Shown here one piece after another: positions 25,356 to 35,597 of a DNA stretch of 64,000 nt (the stretch's first letter is position 1; each line of letters begins with the position of its first letter). The DNA comes from a virus: IMG/VR virus record IMGVR_UViG_3300009509_000001, positions 124,001-188,000 of that record. One strand, 5' to 3'. Both the position numbers and the translations under genes were made by a program. The notes under the pieces were generated by a model, which did not search any database, was not told the origin of the DNA, and saw only the letters and a program-made list of their open reading frames with translations.

Positions 25356-26637
25356 TAGCGGCCTCCTCGTTTGCGGCTTCGTTCTCCTCCTCGGAAATCG
25401 ACTGGATGCCCGTAAGGTCGGTTCCGGCCTTTACCGCCCAGTCCATTATCGGCTTCTTGTCGGTTCCGTCGACCTGCGTCCACTCGACCTGATCGAACCG
25501 AAGGTTCTTGGTTATTCGCATGGCGCGTTTCAGGGCCTCGAACGTCTTCTTGTTCTCCGGCGTCCGAAGAATGTCGTAGACCTCCTGGGCCGTCGCCTTG
25601 TCGAAGCCGAGCTCCTTACAGCGGTAGTAGCCCTTGTTGCTCGAGTGCTCCTCCAGGTTAATGACCTCCTTCACGCCCGCCTTGTTCTCGAGCTTGTCGG
25701 ATGTCAGACAGTCACAGTCCGCCTTCGCCCAGTCGAAGAAGTAGTTGTGCACGTTCATGCCCATGGCTTCGTCGAAGCGTTGGTGGAAGTGGATGGTCGC
25801 CGCGCAACGCCGGCCGAGTATGCCGAGGTTGTTCTTGACCGTTTTGAAGTCCACATCTGCGTACGGGTTCAAGGCACCCTCGATCGGCGATTTGACGACC
25901 CTGCTTCGAGTCAGCACCGTGCTGTGGAAGCGCGGGGCTTCGCCGCCGAGCGTCGACTTTGCCTGGCCACCGCCGCCACCATAGCCTTCCTGCTGTTTGT
26001 TCTTCTCATGCTGGACGAAGAAGAGCAGCATCGGCCAGAAGCTCAGCTCCTCGACCATCTTCGCAAAGTACGGCGACAAGGCGTGGGCCTCGGCGCTGTA
26101 GCTCTTGGAATAATGGCCTTCCTTGCTGATCTTGTCACTGGTGGCCTCGCTGAGGACGCCGCGAAGCGAATCCCAGCAGATGCCGTACGGAAGGTGGCGT
26201 TGGACCGCCGTCTTCTTGTAGAAGTCCAGGGCATAAGTGATCATGTCCTGACCCTGCTCGAGCGACGTGGCGTTGTACTGCTGCATCGCGTTCAGATACT
26301 TGCCGATGATGCCCTCCATGAGGGTATCGCTGACTTTGCGCTCGGTCTCGACGAGGAGTCCGAGTCCGCCATACGACATTATGTTTCGAAGGAGCCAGAA
26401 GCATATGCTGCTTTTGAAGCTCTGCGTGGGGCCGCTGAAGCCATAGAACCGCCCGAACGGCAGGTTCTCCACGCAGAACATGTATTGCAGCGCGAGGCTC
26501 GGCAGAGGAACGCCAAATTGCCGGACCCAATGGTCCTTGGCCATGTAGCAATTCTCTCTGCCGAACTTCTTCTGAGCCCCAGCGAGCTGTATCGCCATGA
26601 AGTCGGCGGCACTTATAGGCTCTTTGGGTTCAGCCAT
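25330..26637 (-). CDS. RecA/UvsX-like recombinase
   Basis: A 435-residue RecA-fold ATPase. The Walker A loop is GFSGPTQSFKSS (residues 67-78), Walker B is GICWDSLRG, and LLFFVQHEKN fits the following core strand. A Gly-rich loop (GYGGGGGQAKS) lies where RecA proteins have DNA-binding loop 2. The acidic C-terminus is typical. It would form filaments on single-stranded DNA for repair and recombination-dependent replication, together with the SSB-like, UvsW-like and SbcCD genes here. Confidence 0.82.
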   Translation of the reverse strand: MAEPKEPISAADFMAIQLAGAQKKFGRENCYMAKDHWVRQFGVPLPSLALQYMFCVENLPFGRFYGFSGPTQSFKSSICFWLLRNIMSYGGLGLLVETERKVSDTLMEGIIGKYLNAMQQYNATSLEQGQDMITYALDFYKKTAVQRHLPYGICWDSLRGVLSEATSDKISKEGHYSKSYSAEAHALSPYFAKMVEELSFWPMLLFFVQHEKNKQQEGYGGGGGQAKSTLGGEAPRFHSTVLTRSRVVKSPIEGALNPYADVDFKTVKNNLGILGRRCAATIHFHQRFDEAMGMNVHNYFFDWAKADCDCLTSDKLENKAGVKEVINLEEHSSNKGYYRCKELGFDKATAQEVYDILRTPENKKTFEALKRAMRITKNLRFDQVEWTQVDGTDKKPIMDWAVKAGTDLTGIQSISEEENEAANEEAANDGSADQS

Positions 26638-26640
26638 TCA

Positions 26641-28281
26641 CTATTCTCCCTGTTGCTGGGTTTCTTCCATGTTTCCCTGCGCCGCCTGGAGCTGTGCCGC
26701 CAGAGCGTCGAGGTCGGGCATGCCGTCAGCCTGTGCGGCCGGTGCGGTCGTAGCCGGTGCGGTCGTGGTCACCGGCATTGCCGCCGCCTGCTGCTGCTGT
26801 GGCGCCTGGGAGGCGTTCGGCGGAGCGAGCGGAGCGTCGGACACTACCGGGGCCTGTGCCGGCTGCTGAGCCGGCTGCTGCGGCTGGGTCGGCGTGGTGA
26901 CGGGTGCGGACACCGGTACCGCGAGCGGAGCGGCGTTCTGCTGCGTCGATGCCGTCGGAGCGCCCGCTGGTGGCGGAGCCGGCATCGGTGCCTGCGTCTG
27001 CTGCGCCGGGGTCTGGGCCGGTGCGCTACCCATCGTGGCCAGTGCGGCCTGGATAGCAGCCTCGGGCAAACCCGCGGCGCGCAATGCTGCAACGCGCGGG
27101 TCGTCCGGGGCCTTGGGCGCATAGGGAATTCCGGCAGCGGCGGCCGCAGCCTTTATCGCCTCTTCCGGCAGGCCGGTTGCGCGCATTGCCGTAATCCGGG
27201 GATCCTCGGCGGCAAGGCCGGGAATCTGATCACCGGGAGCGGCCTGAGCCGCCTGAACGACGTGAGCCGTCGGCTGATACGACGGTGTCTGGGCCTGAGC
27301 CTGCACATTGATCGGAGCACAGCCCACGTACTTGGCGTAGGTCGGATGCTCCTGGAATGCCCAGGTCACGACGTCCGCGCCGCAGGCGAGCATGAGCTTC
27401 TGGAACAGATCCGCCAGCGTCGGCCGGAAGATGATGCTGTCCCAGCTGCAGAACGTGCCCTGATCATAGATGTGCTGGAAGACCGTCGCCGGATCGAGCG
27501 GAACGCTGACGTCCCGTTCGAACTTGTAGCGCGTGATCTTCATTCCCTGATCATTGGCAGAGGTGTAGTCGCTGATGCGGAGGCTGAAACCGTTCGGTCC
27601 GATCAGATCACCGAGAACGCTGTTCTCGACGCTGAGCGGCTGACTGGCGTCCAGCGGCGTGGTCATCCCTTCGACCAGGTTGTTCATGGCGGACTGCGAC
27701 ACGCGGAGAATCGTCTTGTGTTGGGCTTCCGGCTGCTTGCTCACGAAGTTGATCGGCTGCTCGCCGCGAATGAGAGTGGCCACACCGCGCATGAACAGCG
27801 TCGTGGCCGGAGGCCGAAGCTTCGGCCGCTTGTCGTTCGGGCCGCCGCCTTCCTTCTTCGTCAAAACCCAGTCGTGGATCCGCTGATAGACGGCGATCGC
27901 CTGGGAGTCGCCGCTCTGGGCGAGAGCCACGCCGTCGGTCTCCTGCAGATCGCGAAGGCGCTGGATGAGCACGTCGACCGGGCCGGCCACGTTCTCGATC
28001 GGATCGGTGACTTCGGTGATGCCGCTGATCTTCTCGGGACCGAAGTTGTTGATCGCCTGATACGGCGCGATCATCTGGCCGATGAGCTTGGCTCCCTGGT
28101 TGTCGTCCTTGAAGATCAGCTGGGGTTCAGGCTGCCCGTTCGCAAAGTGCGGGTAAAGCCTGATCACCGTGGGTTTGGCGAGCGCCACGTATTCGTTGCG
28201 CCAGCCGGCGTCGAACGCCCCGGGTGTCAGATAGAACAGTTTCTCCGAGCCGGAGCTCGAGGATCGATGAGTGTCACGCAT
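26641..28281 (-). CDS. Candidate single-strand DNA-binding protein with disordered tail
   Basis: A 546-residue protein sitting between the recombinase and DNA polymerase genes. The first 320 residues look folded. Residues about 355-425 hold two similar 35-residue units (DPRITAMRATGLPEEAIKAA and DPRVAALRAAGLPEAAIQAA). The rest is a long Pro/Gln/Ala-rich low-complexity linker ending in a short acidic tip, as in SSB proteins that recruit partners. Function is inferred from position and architecture, not from a sequence motif. Confidence 0.5.
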   Translation of the reverse strand: MRDTHRSSSSGSEKLFYLTPGAFDAGWRNEYVALAKPTVIRLYPHFANGQPEPQLIFKDDNQGAKLIGQMIAPYQAINNFGPEKISGITEVTDPIENVAGPVDVLIQRLRDLQETDGVALAQSGDSQAIAVYQRIHDWVLTKKEGGGPNDKRPKLRPPATTLFMRGVATLIRGEQPINFVSKQPEAQHKTILRVSQSAMNNLVEGMTTPLDASQPLSVENSVLGDLIGPNGFSLRISDYTSANDQGMKITRYKFERDVSVPLDPATVFQHIYDQGTFCSWDSIIFRPTLADLFQKLMLACGADVVTWAFQEHPTYAKYVGCAPINVQAQAQTPSYQPTAHVVQAAQAAPGDQIPGLAAEDPRITAMRATGLPEEAIKAAAAAAGIPYAPKAPDDPRVAALRAAGLPEAAIQAALATMGSAPAQTPAQQTQAPMPAPPPAGAPTASTQQNAAPLAVPVSAPVTTPTQPQQPAQQPAQAPVVSDAPLAPPNASQAPQQQQAAAMPVTTTAPATTAPAAQADGMPDLDALAAQLQAAQGNMEETQQQGE

Positions 28282-28299
28282 GTGCTTTCCTCTTTTTGT

Positions 28300-30870
28300 T
28301 TAGGCGGCAGCCTCTTCAGGCCGCCACACTGTTAAGTTGCCGAAGTCGTCATACACGGGTTCCGCGTCTTTGTCCCAGCGTTCCATGAGACAACCTTCAG
28401 CTTCGATTCTTACGTCGGGAAGAATTTCCCGCATGGCTTCGACCATCAGCGCACTGATGATCGCGACGTCGTCGGCCGCCGTTTCAGCGGGCAATTCCAG
28501 CAACAGTTCGTCATGAATGAAATTGACGATCCGGTGCCTGTAGCGCGGGTCGCGCCACACCTTCCACAAAGCGCGCTTGGCCCCGATCGCAGCCAGTGAC
28601 TGGAACGGGAAGTTGCACGCGCTGTTGAAAGTGCATTTGCGACGCAGAACACCCATGATGTTCCGCGCCTTGCTGAGCCGCAGGTTCGGGTCGTTGAGGC
28701 GCTTCCGGTCGTAGTCGTTCACGACGTCGCTTTCCGGCGACATGTGATGGACCATTTCAGGGAACGCTTCGAACCACTTGGTCCGCAGCTCTTCACACTC
28801 TTCAAGGGTGATCTCGATGTTGCCGTAACCGCGCTGAGTGCGCAGGAACGTTTTGGCGCTCATGCCGCCGGGGAAGCCGAAGTTGGCCGCCTTGGCGTTT
28901 TTACGCTGCTTGGTCGGGACGTCCTTGAGGATCTCCACTACCCGGTCACGGGATTCAGTGGTGCCGTCGTAGTCGTTCTCCTCTGTGAGGAGACCCATCG
29001 TCTTGGCGGCGAACCATGAGTGGAGGTCGATTTTGGCGTTGATAAGTTCGAGCATCCGACTGAAGCCGTACATGCGGTAGCAGTGCTGCGCAAGGCTGCA
29101 TAGCTCCAGCTGGCTGTAGTCGATGGATGCGTAGATACATCCTGGCGCCGGTATGTACATGTCGCGAAGACCGCCGGAACCAGGAACGTTCTGGACGTTC
29201 GGCTTACTACTGGACGTCCTGCCCGTTCTTACGTAGTTTTCGTACCGTGTGTGCACCCGGCCGTCGGGCCATATGTGCGCCGGGTTCAGATACGTTGAAA
29301 TGAGTTTCTCGTTGTGCTTGTACTCGATGAAGAGCTCGATGAGCTTGTCCTCTATCTTGTACTTCTTGAAGATCCACATGTCCTTTTTGGACACCTGTAT
29401 CTTCACCTTCTTCGGGTCCTTGTCTTTGCCTCCGTCGGTTCGCGGGAATGTGACCCCGTTTTTCATTTCGATGGACTTCAGGCGGTCCTGCATGAAGGCT
29501 TCGCTCTTCAGGCAGTCACTCCAGTCGTTCCCGAGATTCGCGTAGCGCAATGCCTTGATCTGCATGTGCGTCGCGAATGTGGCAAGGTCGAACTCGCCCT
29601 CGATCAGAGGGTTCGATCCGGCCTTGGTCATGAACAGCTCGCGGATGACGAACGCGAGCGGCCACACGCTGAGCGTTTTGGCGGTAGCGAAGTCGTCGAG
29701 CCCAAGACCCTCCTTGGTCGTCTTGGATCTGCGGCCGTCGGACACTACGTACTGACTCGCCAGGTACCCACGGGCGATCTCGTTGAGACGCTTGCGCCAC
29801 TTACCGGCCTTGAACGGATTGATCCGGGCCTTCGCCGCGGGTTCGCAGAGAGCGGCCAGCTGCATGTTGTTCGCATGCTCCTCGGCCGCCGTCACTTTGT
29901 CGCGTTTCAGTTTTCCGGGCATGTCGTGCGCCATTTCTTCGATGGTGTGCCTGACCATGTCCTCGACCGTGAAGTACGGACACTCCTCCCGCTCGATGTT
30001 GGTGATCGCCCGGTTTACCGCCGTCCTGAATTCGTCCAGCGGCATGTAGGATGCCATCATGGACTGGACGAGCAGGTACTCCATCTTCGGCGCCGTCATC
30101 AACGGCAGGTCTCGTTCGATGCCGATGTAGTCGATCGCCGCCCGGATGACGTCCGAGGACGTTCCGCTCAGCAACGGGCAGTACCCCTGCATCTCGAGCT
30201 CCGCCAGGTCGCGGTGGAGCTTCGTGGTGTGGGATGCCAGCAGCGCATCGAAGATGCCACGATCCACGAGCATGCCGTTCCGGCTGATGCCGTCGAGGAC
30301 GATCGATCCCATGATCTGACTGTCGGCCTCGGTGGGCATCGGTGGTATCCGGTCGCCAAGAAGCCAGGTGGCCATGACGTCGTACGAGCCGTAGATCAGC
30401 TGGTTGAACGTCGGGTCCTTGGCCCTGGTGAAGTTGAGCCTGAGCTCGTCGTCCTTGGGCAGGTCCACGTTCAGAACGTTCCGGGCCATGCCCTTGAGGC
30501 TCGCCGGCTGACGGACGTATCCGCGCTCCGAGATGTCCCAGAGCTTGTACCTGTCCATCATGTCGATGATCCGCCGCTCGTCCACGAGGTCGTAAAGCTC
30601 GTCCATTCCCAGCACGCCGAGATCGTACGCCGCATTGACGAACACGATCTGCGATTCGGGATTGTACTTCAGCAGCTTCTCCATGTAGACCGGAATGTCC
30701 TGCCAGGTCACGAGATCGACGCGATCGCCGGCCGTCACCTGGAGCATCACGACGGCAGGGAACTCCTGCGCCACGAAAAGCTCGGTCTCGGTGTCGATCG
30801 ACAGCAGCGAGCCGATCACGGGGTCCTGGTCGGGCTCCCATGCGTTAAGCCAGAAGGTACGGTCACTCAT
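28300..30870 (-). CDS. Family A DNA polymerase with 3'-5' exonuclease
   Basis: An 856-residue polymerase. The exonuclease domain starts with SIDTETEL (Asp26/Glu28) and VNAAYDLGVL. The polymerase motifs follow: A (YASIDYSQLEL), B (KNAKAANFGFPGG) and C (NFIHDELLLELP). There is no 5' nuclease domain, as in phage T7 polymerase. The ATG at 30870 has AGGTGG upstream; earlier in-frame codons overlap the primase gene and look spurious. It is the replicative polymerase of the phage. Confidence 0.93.
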   Translation of the reverse strand: MSDRTFWLNAWEPDQDPVIGSLLSIDTETELFVAQEFPAVVMLQVTAGDRVDLVTWQDIPVYMEKLLKYNPESQIVFVNAAYDLGVLGMDELYDLVDERRIIDMMDRYKLWDISERGYVRQPASLKGMARNVLNVDLPKDDELRLNFTRAKDPTFNQLIYGSYDVMATWLLGDRIPPMPTEADSQIMGSIVLDGISRNGMLVDRGIFDALLASHTTKLHRDLAELEMQGYCPLLSGTSSDVIRAAIDYIGIERDLPLMTAPKMEYLLVQSMMASYMPLDEFRTAVNRAITNIEREECPYFTVEDMVRHTIEEMAHDMPGKLKRDKVTAAEEHANNMQLAALCEPAAKARINPFKAGKWRKRLNEIARGYLASQYVVSDGRRSKTTKEGLGLDDFATAKTLSVWPLAFVIRELFMTKAGSNPLIEGEFDLATFATHMQIKALRYANLGNDWSDCLKSEAFMQDRLKSIEMKNGVTFPRTDGGKDKDPKKVKIQVSKKDMWIFKKYKIEDKLIELFIEYKHNEKLISTYLNPAHIWPDGRVHTRYENYVRTGRTSSSKPNVQNVPGSGGLRDMYIPAPGCIYASIDYSQLELCSLAQHCYRMYGFSRMLELINAKIDLHSWFAAKTMGLLTEENDYDGTTESRDRVVEILKDVPTKQRKNAKAANFGFPGGMSAKTFLRTQRGYGNIEITLEECEELRTKWFEAFPEMVHHMSPESDVVNDYDRKRLNDPNLRLSKARNIMGVLRRKCTFNSACNFPFQSLAAIGAKRALWKVWRDPRYRHRIVNFIHDELLLELPAETAADDVAIISALMVEAMREILPDVRIEAEGCLMERWDKDAEPVYDDFGNLTVWRPEEAAA

Positions 30871-30887
30871 GGTGACCACCTTATGGT

Positions 30888-31955
30888 TTATGCGTTTATC
30901 ATACGCCATATTTCCTCTCTGGTGTATTCGGCCGGGTCGCCGTCGGGAAGCGTAAGCATGTGCGCTCCGCCCTCGAAAGCTCCGGCCATATTCCAACGTT
31001 CTGTGTAGGTTCGTGCGGCCTCCACCGCCTCCTCGTCGTCCTGGTCTGGTATCCACACGACGCGCTTGTCGCTGGCCATGGCATACAGGCGGTTCGCCTG
31101 TCGGCCGCTCGGCTTCTTGCCGAACATGGCCACGCCGCTGTCGCCGATGCGGACGGCATCGAATATGCCCTCGACCAGCACGATGGTGTCCGTGTGAATC
31201 GCACGGTCCATGTTGTACAGGACGAGGCTCTTCTTCGCGCCGGCGGGGATGTAGTACTTCGGCTTCCGTCGCCCGTCTTGGAAGAACTCCGGTATTTCTC
31301 CGTTGACCGGATACCGGGCCTGCCAGAAGGCGTATTTTCCGTCGAAGTACACGGGCATGATTACCGCCGGCACATCGTAGAAGTCGATCTTACCGTAGCG
31401 GAAATCCCAGTGCTTGGCAAGCTCGTTAAGATCATAACCTCTACCGGTCAGGTAATTTGTGATAATCGGATCACCACCGGGAACGTTGACGTAGAACGTA
31501 CTCGGGAAGACGACCGGCTTCACTTCAAGCGGCCCGTTGCTACAGGTCGAGTGGGTGACGACGTCCGGCTTCCATTTACCTTCGACGCTCTGGCAGAACT
31601 TCTTCCAGTACTCGTGATTGTTCATGCAATGCTCGTTGTAGCAATGGACGAGTCCCTTGCTGACGGGTATGTGCAGACCATTCACGTCGATGCGGCTCCC
31701 CCATGCATGGCAGACCCACAGTCGGTGGCGCTTGACGTCCTTGTCGTCACAGAACGGGCAGTTGATCGTGTAGTACTCACCACCCTCGTCCACCATGTCG
31801 GAACTTATCCGCATGTCGCTCAATCGGCCGCCGGTGGCCACGTCGACTACCGGCATTCTGCTGACGATCATCGGAGAGTCCTCGTTGACGATGACGACGT
31901 CTTCATACGCGGCGACCAGCGCCTTGTACAGTGGTTCATTCAACACGTTAATCAT
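30888..31955 (-). CDS. DnaG-type primase
   Basis: A 355-residue primase. The N-terminal zinc-binding module has CPFC (Cys66, Cys69) and HCYNEHC (Cys105, Cys110). The Toprim core has TIVLVEGIFDAV with the catalytic Glu (about residue 262) and WIPDQDD with metal-binding Asp residues. It overlaps the DnaB-type helicase gene by eight bases, as expected for a primase-helicase pair. Confidence 0.88.
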   Translation of the reverse strand: MINVLNEPLYKALVAAYEDVVIVNEDSPMIVSRMPVVDVATGGRLSDMRISSDMVDEGGEYYTINCPFCDDKDVKRHRLWVCHAWGSRIDVNGLHIPVSKGLVHCYNEHCMNNHEYWKKFCQSVEGKWKPDVVTHSTCSNGPLEVKPVVFPSTFYVNVPGGDPIITNYLTGRGYDLNELAKHWDFRYGKIDFYDVPAVIMPVYFDGKYAFWQARYPVNGEIPEFFQDGRRKPKYYIPAGAKKSLVLYNMDRAIHTDTIVLVEGIFDAVRIGDSGVAMFGKKPSGRQANRLYAMASDKRVVWIPDQDDEEAVEAARTYTERWNMAGAFEGGAHMLTLPDGDPAEYTREEIWRMINA

Positions 31956-33411
31956 TCACTCCATAGTTGTCGTTCATTTGTTGTGACCGGTCCGGCGGAG
32001 CCTGTATGGGCTCCTGGGTGGCTCCGTACCCGGCGCTCAGATTCTCGACGAAGGCGCCGTTGCCGGGATCATGGAACTTCTCGGTCACGTCGTTGAACCG
32101 CATGTACGCGCCGTCCAGCTGTATGAGCCGGTCGTCGGTCTTGTTTCGGCGGTCCTTGCCCGGGATGAACCAGCATACCTGAAGCTGCCGATCCATGGTT
32201 CCGAGCACGCAGCACGAGTCGCATTTGTTCGGGAAAGACCTGAACTCGTGGGCATCGTGCTTGCTGGGTTTGTGGGTGGGGCCGCGCGTCTGCGCCTGGG
32301 TGTTGGTTTGGTGGAAAATCAGGAACGTGCAGTCGTTGCCCTCGTTCTCCTTGTACTGGTTCAGCTCGCTCATGAACTTCTCGCAGGTGCGCCGATACGC
32401 GCTGTCCGCCGAAGTCATATGTTCGTATCGCTGAACCATTTCACCGAGCCAGTCGACCATGACCAGGTCCGGATACCATCCGGTTTCCCGACGCTCCTCG
32501 TCCAGATGATCGGTAAGCTCCCGGACTCCACCGGTGCCTGCATCCTCGCCGACCATGTCGAGAACCACGAGGTACTCCTGGTACTGGTCGGCGGACTTGT
32601 TGATCTTGTCCATTATCACCGGGTCGATGTCGTCGTAGTCTATGTGACGCAGATGGTTCATCGATATTCCGGCAAGGTTCGCGAATATCCGCTGGGCGAC
32701 GTCCTCTTCAAGCGCCTGTTCGTACAGGGCTATGGCGACCTTTCGCCCCTCGCGGATCTGACGGGTTGCGACCATGACCATGTTGGTGGTTTTTCCGCCA
32801 CCGGTCGGGCCGAGGAACCCGTGAATCTCCTTCTTGTACCAGCTTCCGCCGGCGGCATCCCAGTAGTCGATCCCCCATTTGTACCGTGGCCGCACGCGCA
32901 GAACCTTTCGGCGGTTCTCCGCCCTCAGCGGGCGCTTGCGCACGCCCTGTTTGGGTATGACGCCCTCCAGGGTGTTCGACATGGATGCCAGGCTCTCGGC
33001 GAGCTTGTCGGCCTCCATGAGGTTCGAACCCATACCGGGCAGCTTGGTAAGAATGGCTTTGTGGAACGCTTCCTTCAGGAGCTTATGGGTGTGCGCCCGT
33101 GAAACGATGTTCAGGTTGGTGCCAAGGTGGTGTGCCACCTCGGCGACCTGCTTCGCAACCAGGATCTTCACCAGGGGGTCGCTCATCTCTATGTGAACTC
33201 TGGCCGAGTTGAACAGAATGAGCGGATTGGGGACCTCGTTCAAGGTCTTGTAGCTGTCGCGCAGGCAGTTCCACAGTACGCGGTATCCTGGTTCGGTCAT
33301 CGGGTTGAAGAGTTCGAGATCTACGCTCTTCTCAACCGTGTGACGCAACAGGTCCTCGTTGTAGTACAGCCCCACAAGCAGCAGCATGGGCTGTGAAAAC
33401 ACTGACATCAT
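31948..33411 (-). CDS. DnaB-type replicative helicase
   Basis: A 487-residue helicase. Its N-terminal helical domain is followed by a RecA-fold motor with Walker A FLGPTGGGKTTN, Walker B LVMVDWLGEM and TFLIFHQTN. It would unwind DNA at the fork as a hexamer and work with the primase encoded next to it. Confidence 0.88.
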   Translation of the reverse strand: MMSVFSQPMLLLVGLYYNEDLLRHTVEKSVDLELFNPMTEPGYRVLWNCLRDSYKTLNEVPNPLILFNSARVHIEMSDPLVKILVAKQVAEVAHHLGTNLNIVSRAHTHKLLKEAFHKAILTKLPGMGSNLMEADKLAESLASMSNTLEGVIPKQGVRKRPLRAENRRKVLRVRPRYKWGIDYWDAAGGSWYKKEIHGFLGPTGGGKTTNMVMVATRQIREGRKVAIALYEQALEEDVAQRIFANLAGISMNHLRHIDYDDIDPVIMDKINKSADQYQEYLVVLDMVGEDAGTGGVRELTDHLDEERRETGWYPDLVMVDWLGEMVQRYEHMTSADSAYRRTCEKFMSELNQYKENEGNDCTFLIFHQTNTQAQTRGPTHKPSKHDAHEFRSFPNKCDSCCVLGTMDRQLQVCWFIPGKDRRNKTDDRLIQLDGAYMRFNDVTEKFHDPGNGAFVENLSAGYGATQEPIQAPPDRSQQMNDNYGVND

Positions 33412-33423
33412 CTTTCCTTATAA

Positions 33424-33894
33424 TTATCCTGAGTGTGCCTCAGGCAGGTATGGATTGAACAGCGCCTCCCGATAGGCATCCGATTCCCAGCGGGCAGCAA
33501 CGTCGTTCAGGCCGTACGCCTTGGCATAGCGCACTCTGGCCGTAGCCGTCATGCCGGCAGCTTCGTTCTCTAAAGCTGCCCGCACACTCCCTTCAAGCTG
33601 ACTCAGCGAGACGAAAGCGACGGCGTCGGACTCGACTTTTACATTAGCCTCCTCCTTCATGAAATTCAACATGTCTTCAAGAAATACATCCCATTTGTCG
33701 GACAGGATGCAGTTTGCCGTCGCCCAGCTTGTCGCCGGCGCTTTTACGTTGCAGGCGAATGCCCGCAGGTAGACGGCCGGGTGGTAGCCGAGCCGGTCGC
33801 ACTTGTCGAGGATCTTCTGCCTCGTTGTGTACGTCCAGCTCGGCGTAATCCCGAACACGGCAGTCGCGCTCTGTTCTAATTGTGTATGGTCCAT
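33424..33894 (-). CDS. Hypothetical protein between helicase genes
   Basis: A 156-residue helical protein with no motif I recognise. It lies between the DnaB-type and UvsW-type helicase genes, where phages sometimes keep a helicase loader (T4 gp59 style). That role is only a positional guess. Confidence 0.6.
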   Translation of the reverse strand: MDHTQLEQSATAVFGITPSWTYTTRQKILDKCDRLGYHPAVYLRAFACNVKAPATSWATANCILSDKWDVFLEDMLNFMKEEANVKVESDAVAFVSLSQLEGSVRAALENEAAGMTATARVRYAKAYGLNDVAARWESDAYREALFNPYLPEAHSG

Positions 33895-35597
33895 CCGTGG
33901 CTCCTATAGACGGCCAGTCGTTTTTGTGTTCTGCTGTTGGCCCAGTCGTTGAACTCGTCGCGAAAGTCGATGAGTATGCCGCGCTGCTTGCCGGTTTCCG
34001 GCGAGAGCCTAGACAAACGACCGGGTATCTGGGTGCTGTTGACGAAGCTTGTGGCTCCGTCGGCTCGGATGAGCACGGACAGCTGCTGGAAGTCGACGCC
34101 CTCCTTCCACGTTCCGGTGGCGATGACGCGCTTCAGCTCGGCGGTCTCGAACTGCTTCTCAATCTCCTCCTTTTCCTTTGAGGACAGCAGCAGGCTGGAT
34201 TTGGCGACGCGCTTTCCGCCCGGGAGCTGGATGTACTCGTCCTGGCGGATGAGCACGTAGTCGCCTTCGCGCAGATCTTCGAGCTCGAGCTCGGCCAGTT
34301 CGTCGTAGGATGCCAGGCGCTTGCGGTAATTCACCGCGCGGCCGGCCGCCTTGGCGTTTTCCGTGAAGTCCTTCTCGGTGTAACGCGTTCCAACCCAGCC
34401 GTACACCGGAAGCGTCGGGTCTTCGGCCCGCTCCTCCGGCGTTATCAGCTTATAGGCGTGCGGCTCCGTTTGCCGCCACGTAACGGCGATCCGGGCCTGC
34501 TGCTCGTCGAGTCGGCGCCACTCGTGCGCATGGTACTCGAGTCGTATCTTTCCGAAGTGGACGACCGTGTACTCGGGCATCAGCGCGTGCAGCCTCACGG
34601 CGTGCTCGAGCGTATCGACCATGATCAGGCACTGTTCTTCCGCCGGAACCTTCGCGGAAACACGGCGGATCACGTCATTGCGCCGCTCGTGCTGCCAGTA
34701 GGACACCCGCTTGTTTCTGGTGGTGTCCTTGTACTCACGGATGGTTCCGCCGACCTTGACCATGTAGACGTCGATCGGTACGACGTTGCCGAGCTTTACG
34801 GCTTCATCGTATTCGAACTCCACAAGGAACTTGCCGAACAACGCCTCCATGCACATCTCGCTTTTGTCACCTCGCACCGGGCTGGCCGTGAAGCCGAACA
34901 TCCGGCACTTGTTGAAGTATGCGAGCGTCTTCGCCACGTCGTTGTCACCGACCCCATGAACTTCGTCGAAGAACAGCAGGTCGATAGTCGTCGGGTTCAG
35001 TTTGTGCATGCTCTTGGTGGTCGACACGGTTACCCGGCGGCCACGGACGTCATGCCCGCCGCCGACGATTCCGACCTGATCTTCGCCAAGCGCCTCCACC
35101 AGATTCCGGTAGAGCGTGTTGACGACGGAGACCCGCGGACTCGTGACCAGTACCCGCGTGTTCGGGTACATCTTGCAGCATTGTTTGATGATGAACGATT
35201 TGCCGAAGGCGGTGGCCGCCTTGATGATGCCGCAGTCCTGGTAGGCGATCTGCAATATGCACTTGTCCTGCCCAGGCCGCAGCTTGTCGAGGTTCGTGAA
35301 GTCCGGCGCCGGTTTGACGCGGGCCAGATCCCGATGGTCGGCGATTTCCCAGGTGTGGCCACGCGCCCGGAGAAACTCCAGGACGCGGGCCAACAGACCG
35401 GCAGGAAAACAACCGACGGTAGGGGTGTTATCGGGGACGCTGTACAATCGACGCTGATGAAAGGTCGTGCGTGGTTCGTCGTCCGGAATGTACCCGTGCC
35501 TGTGATCCACTCGAGTGAACGTGAGTTCGTCGTTCAACGACGGCATCCACGGCTCGAGCGAACACAGGTTGTAGGTCTTGCCGATCTTTACGTGCAT
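33876..35597 (-). CDS. UvsW-like SF2 helicase
   Basis: A 573-residue superfamily 2 helicase. Motif I is AATAFGKSF (residues 127-135), followed by TSPRVSVV (Ia), a DEVHG box (motif II, about residue 217), FTASPVRGD (motif III) and a C-terminal IPGRLSRLSPETGK (motif VI). T4 UvsW remodels recombination intermediates and R-loops; the neighbours fit that role. The start overlaps the next stop (TAATG). Confidence 0.85.
   Translation of the reverse strand: MHVKIGKTYNLCSLEPWMPSLNDELTFTRVDHRHGYIPDDEPRTTFHQRRLYSVPDNTPTVGCFPAGLLARVLEFLRARGHTWEIADHRDLARVKPAPDFTNLDKLRPGQDKCILQIAYQDCGIIKAATAFGKSFIIKQCCKMYPNTRVLVTSPRVSVVNTLYRNLVEALGEDQVGIVGGGHDVRGRRVTVSTTKSMHKLNPTTIDLLFFDEVHGVGDNDVAKTLAYFNKCRMFGFTASPVRGDKSEMCMEALFGKFLVEFEYDEAVKLGNVVPIDVYMVKVGGTIREYKDTTRNKRVSYWQHERRNDVIRRVSAKVPAEEQCLIMVDTLEHAVRLHALMPEYTVVHFGKIRLEYHAHEWRRLDEQQARIAVTWRQTEPHAYKLITPEERAEDPTLPVYGWVGTRYTEKDFTENAKAAGRAVNYRKRLASYDELAELELEDLREGDYVLIRQDEYIQLPGGKRVAKSSLLLSSKEKEEIEKQFETAELKRVIATGTWKEGVDFQQLSVLIRADGATSFVNSTQIPGRLSRLSPETGKQRGILIDFRDEFNDWANSRTQKRLAVYRSHGWTIHN

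Noticed and set aside
25645-28335. An 896-codon plus-strand open frame opposite the recombinase and SSB-like genes.
   Set aside because: It is the mirror of GC-rich coding DNA; the minus-strand frames contain recognisable motifs and proper ribosome sites.
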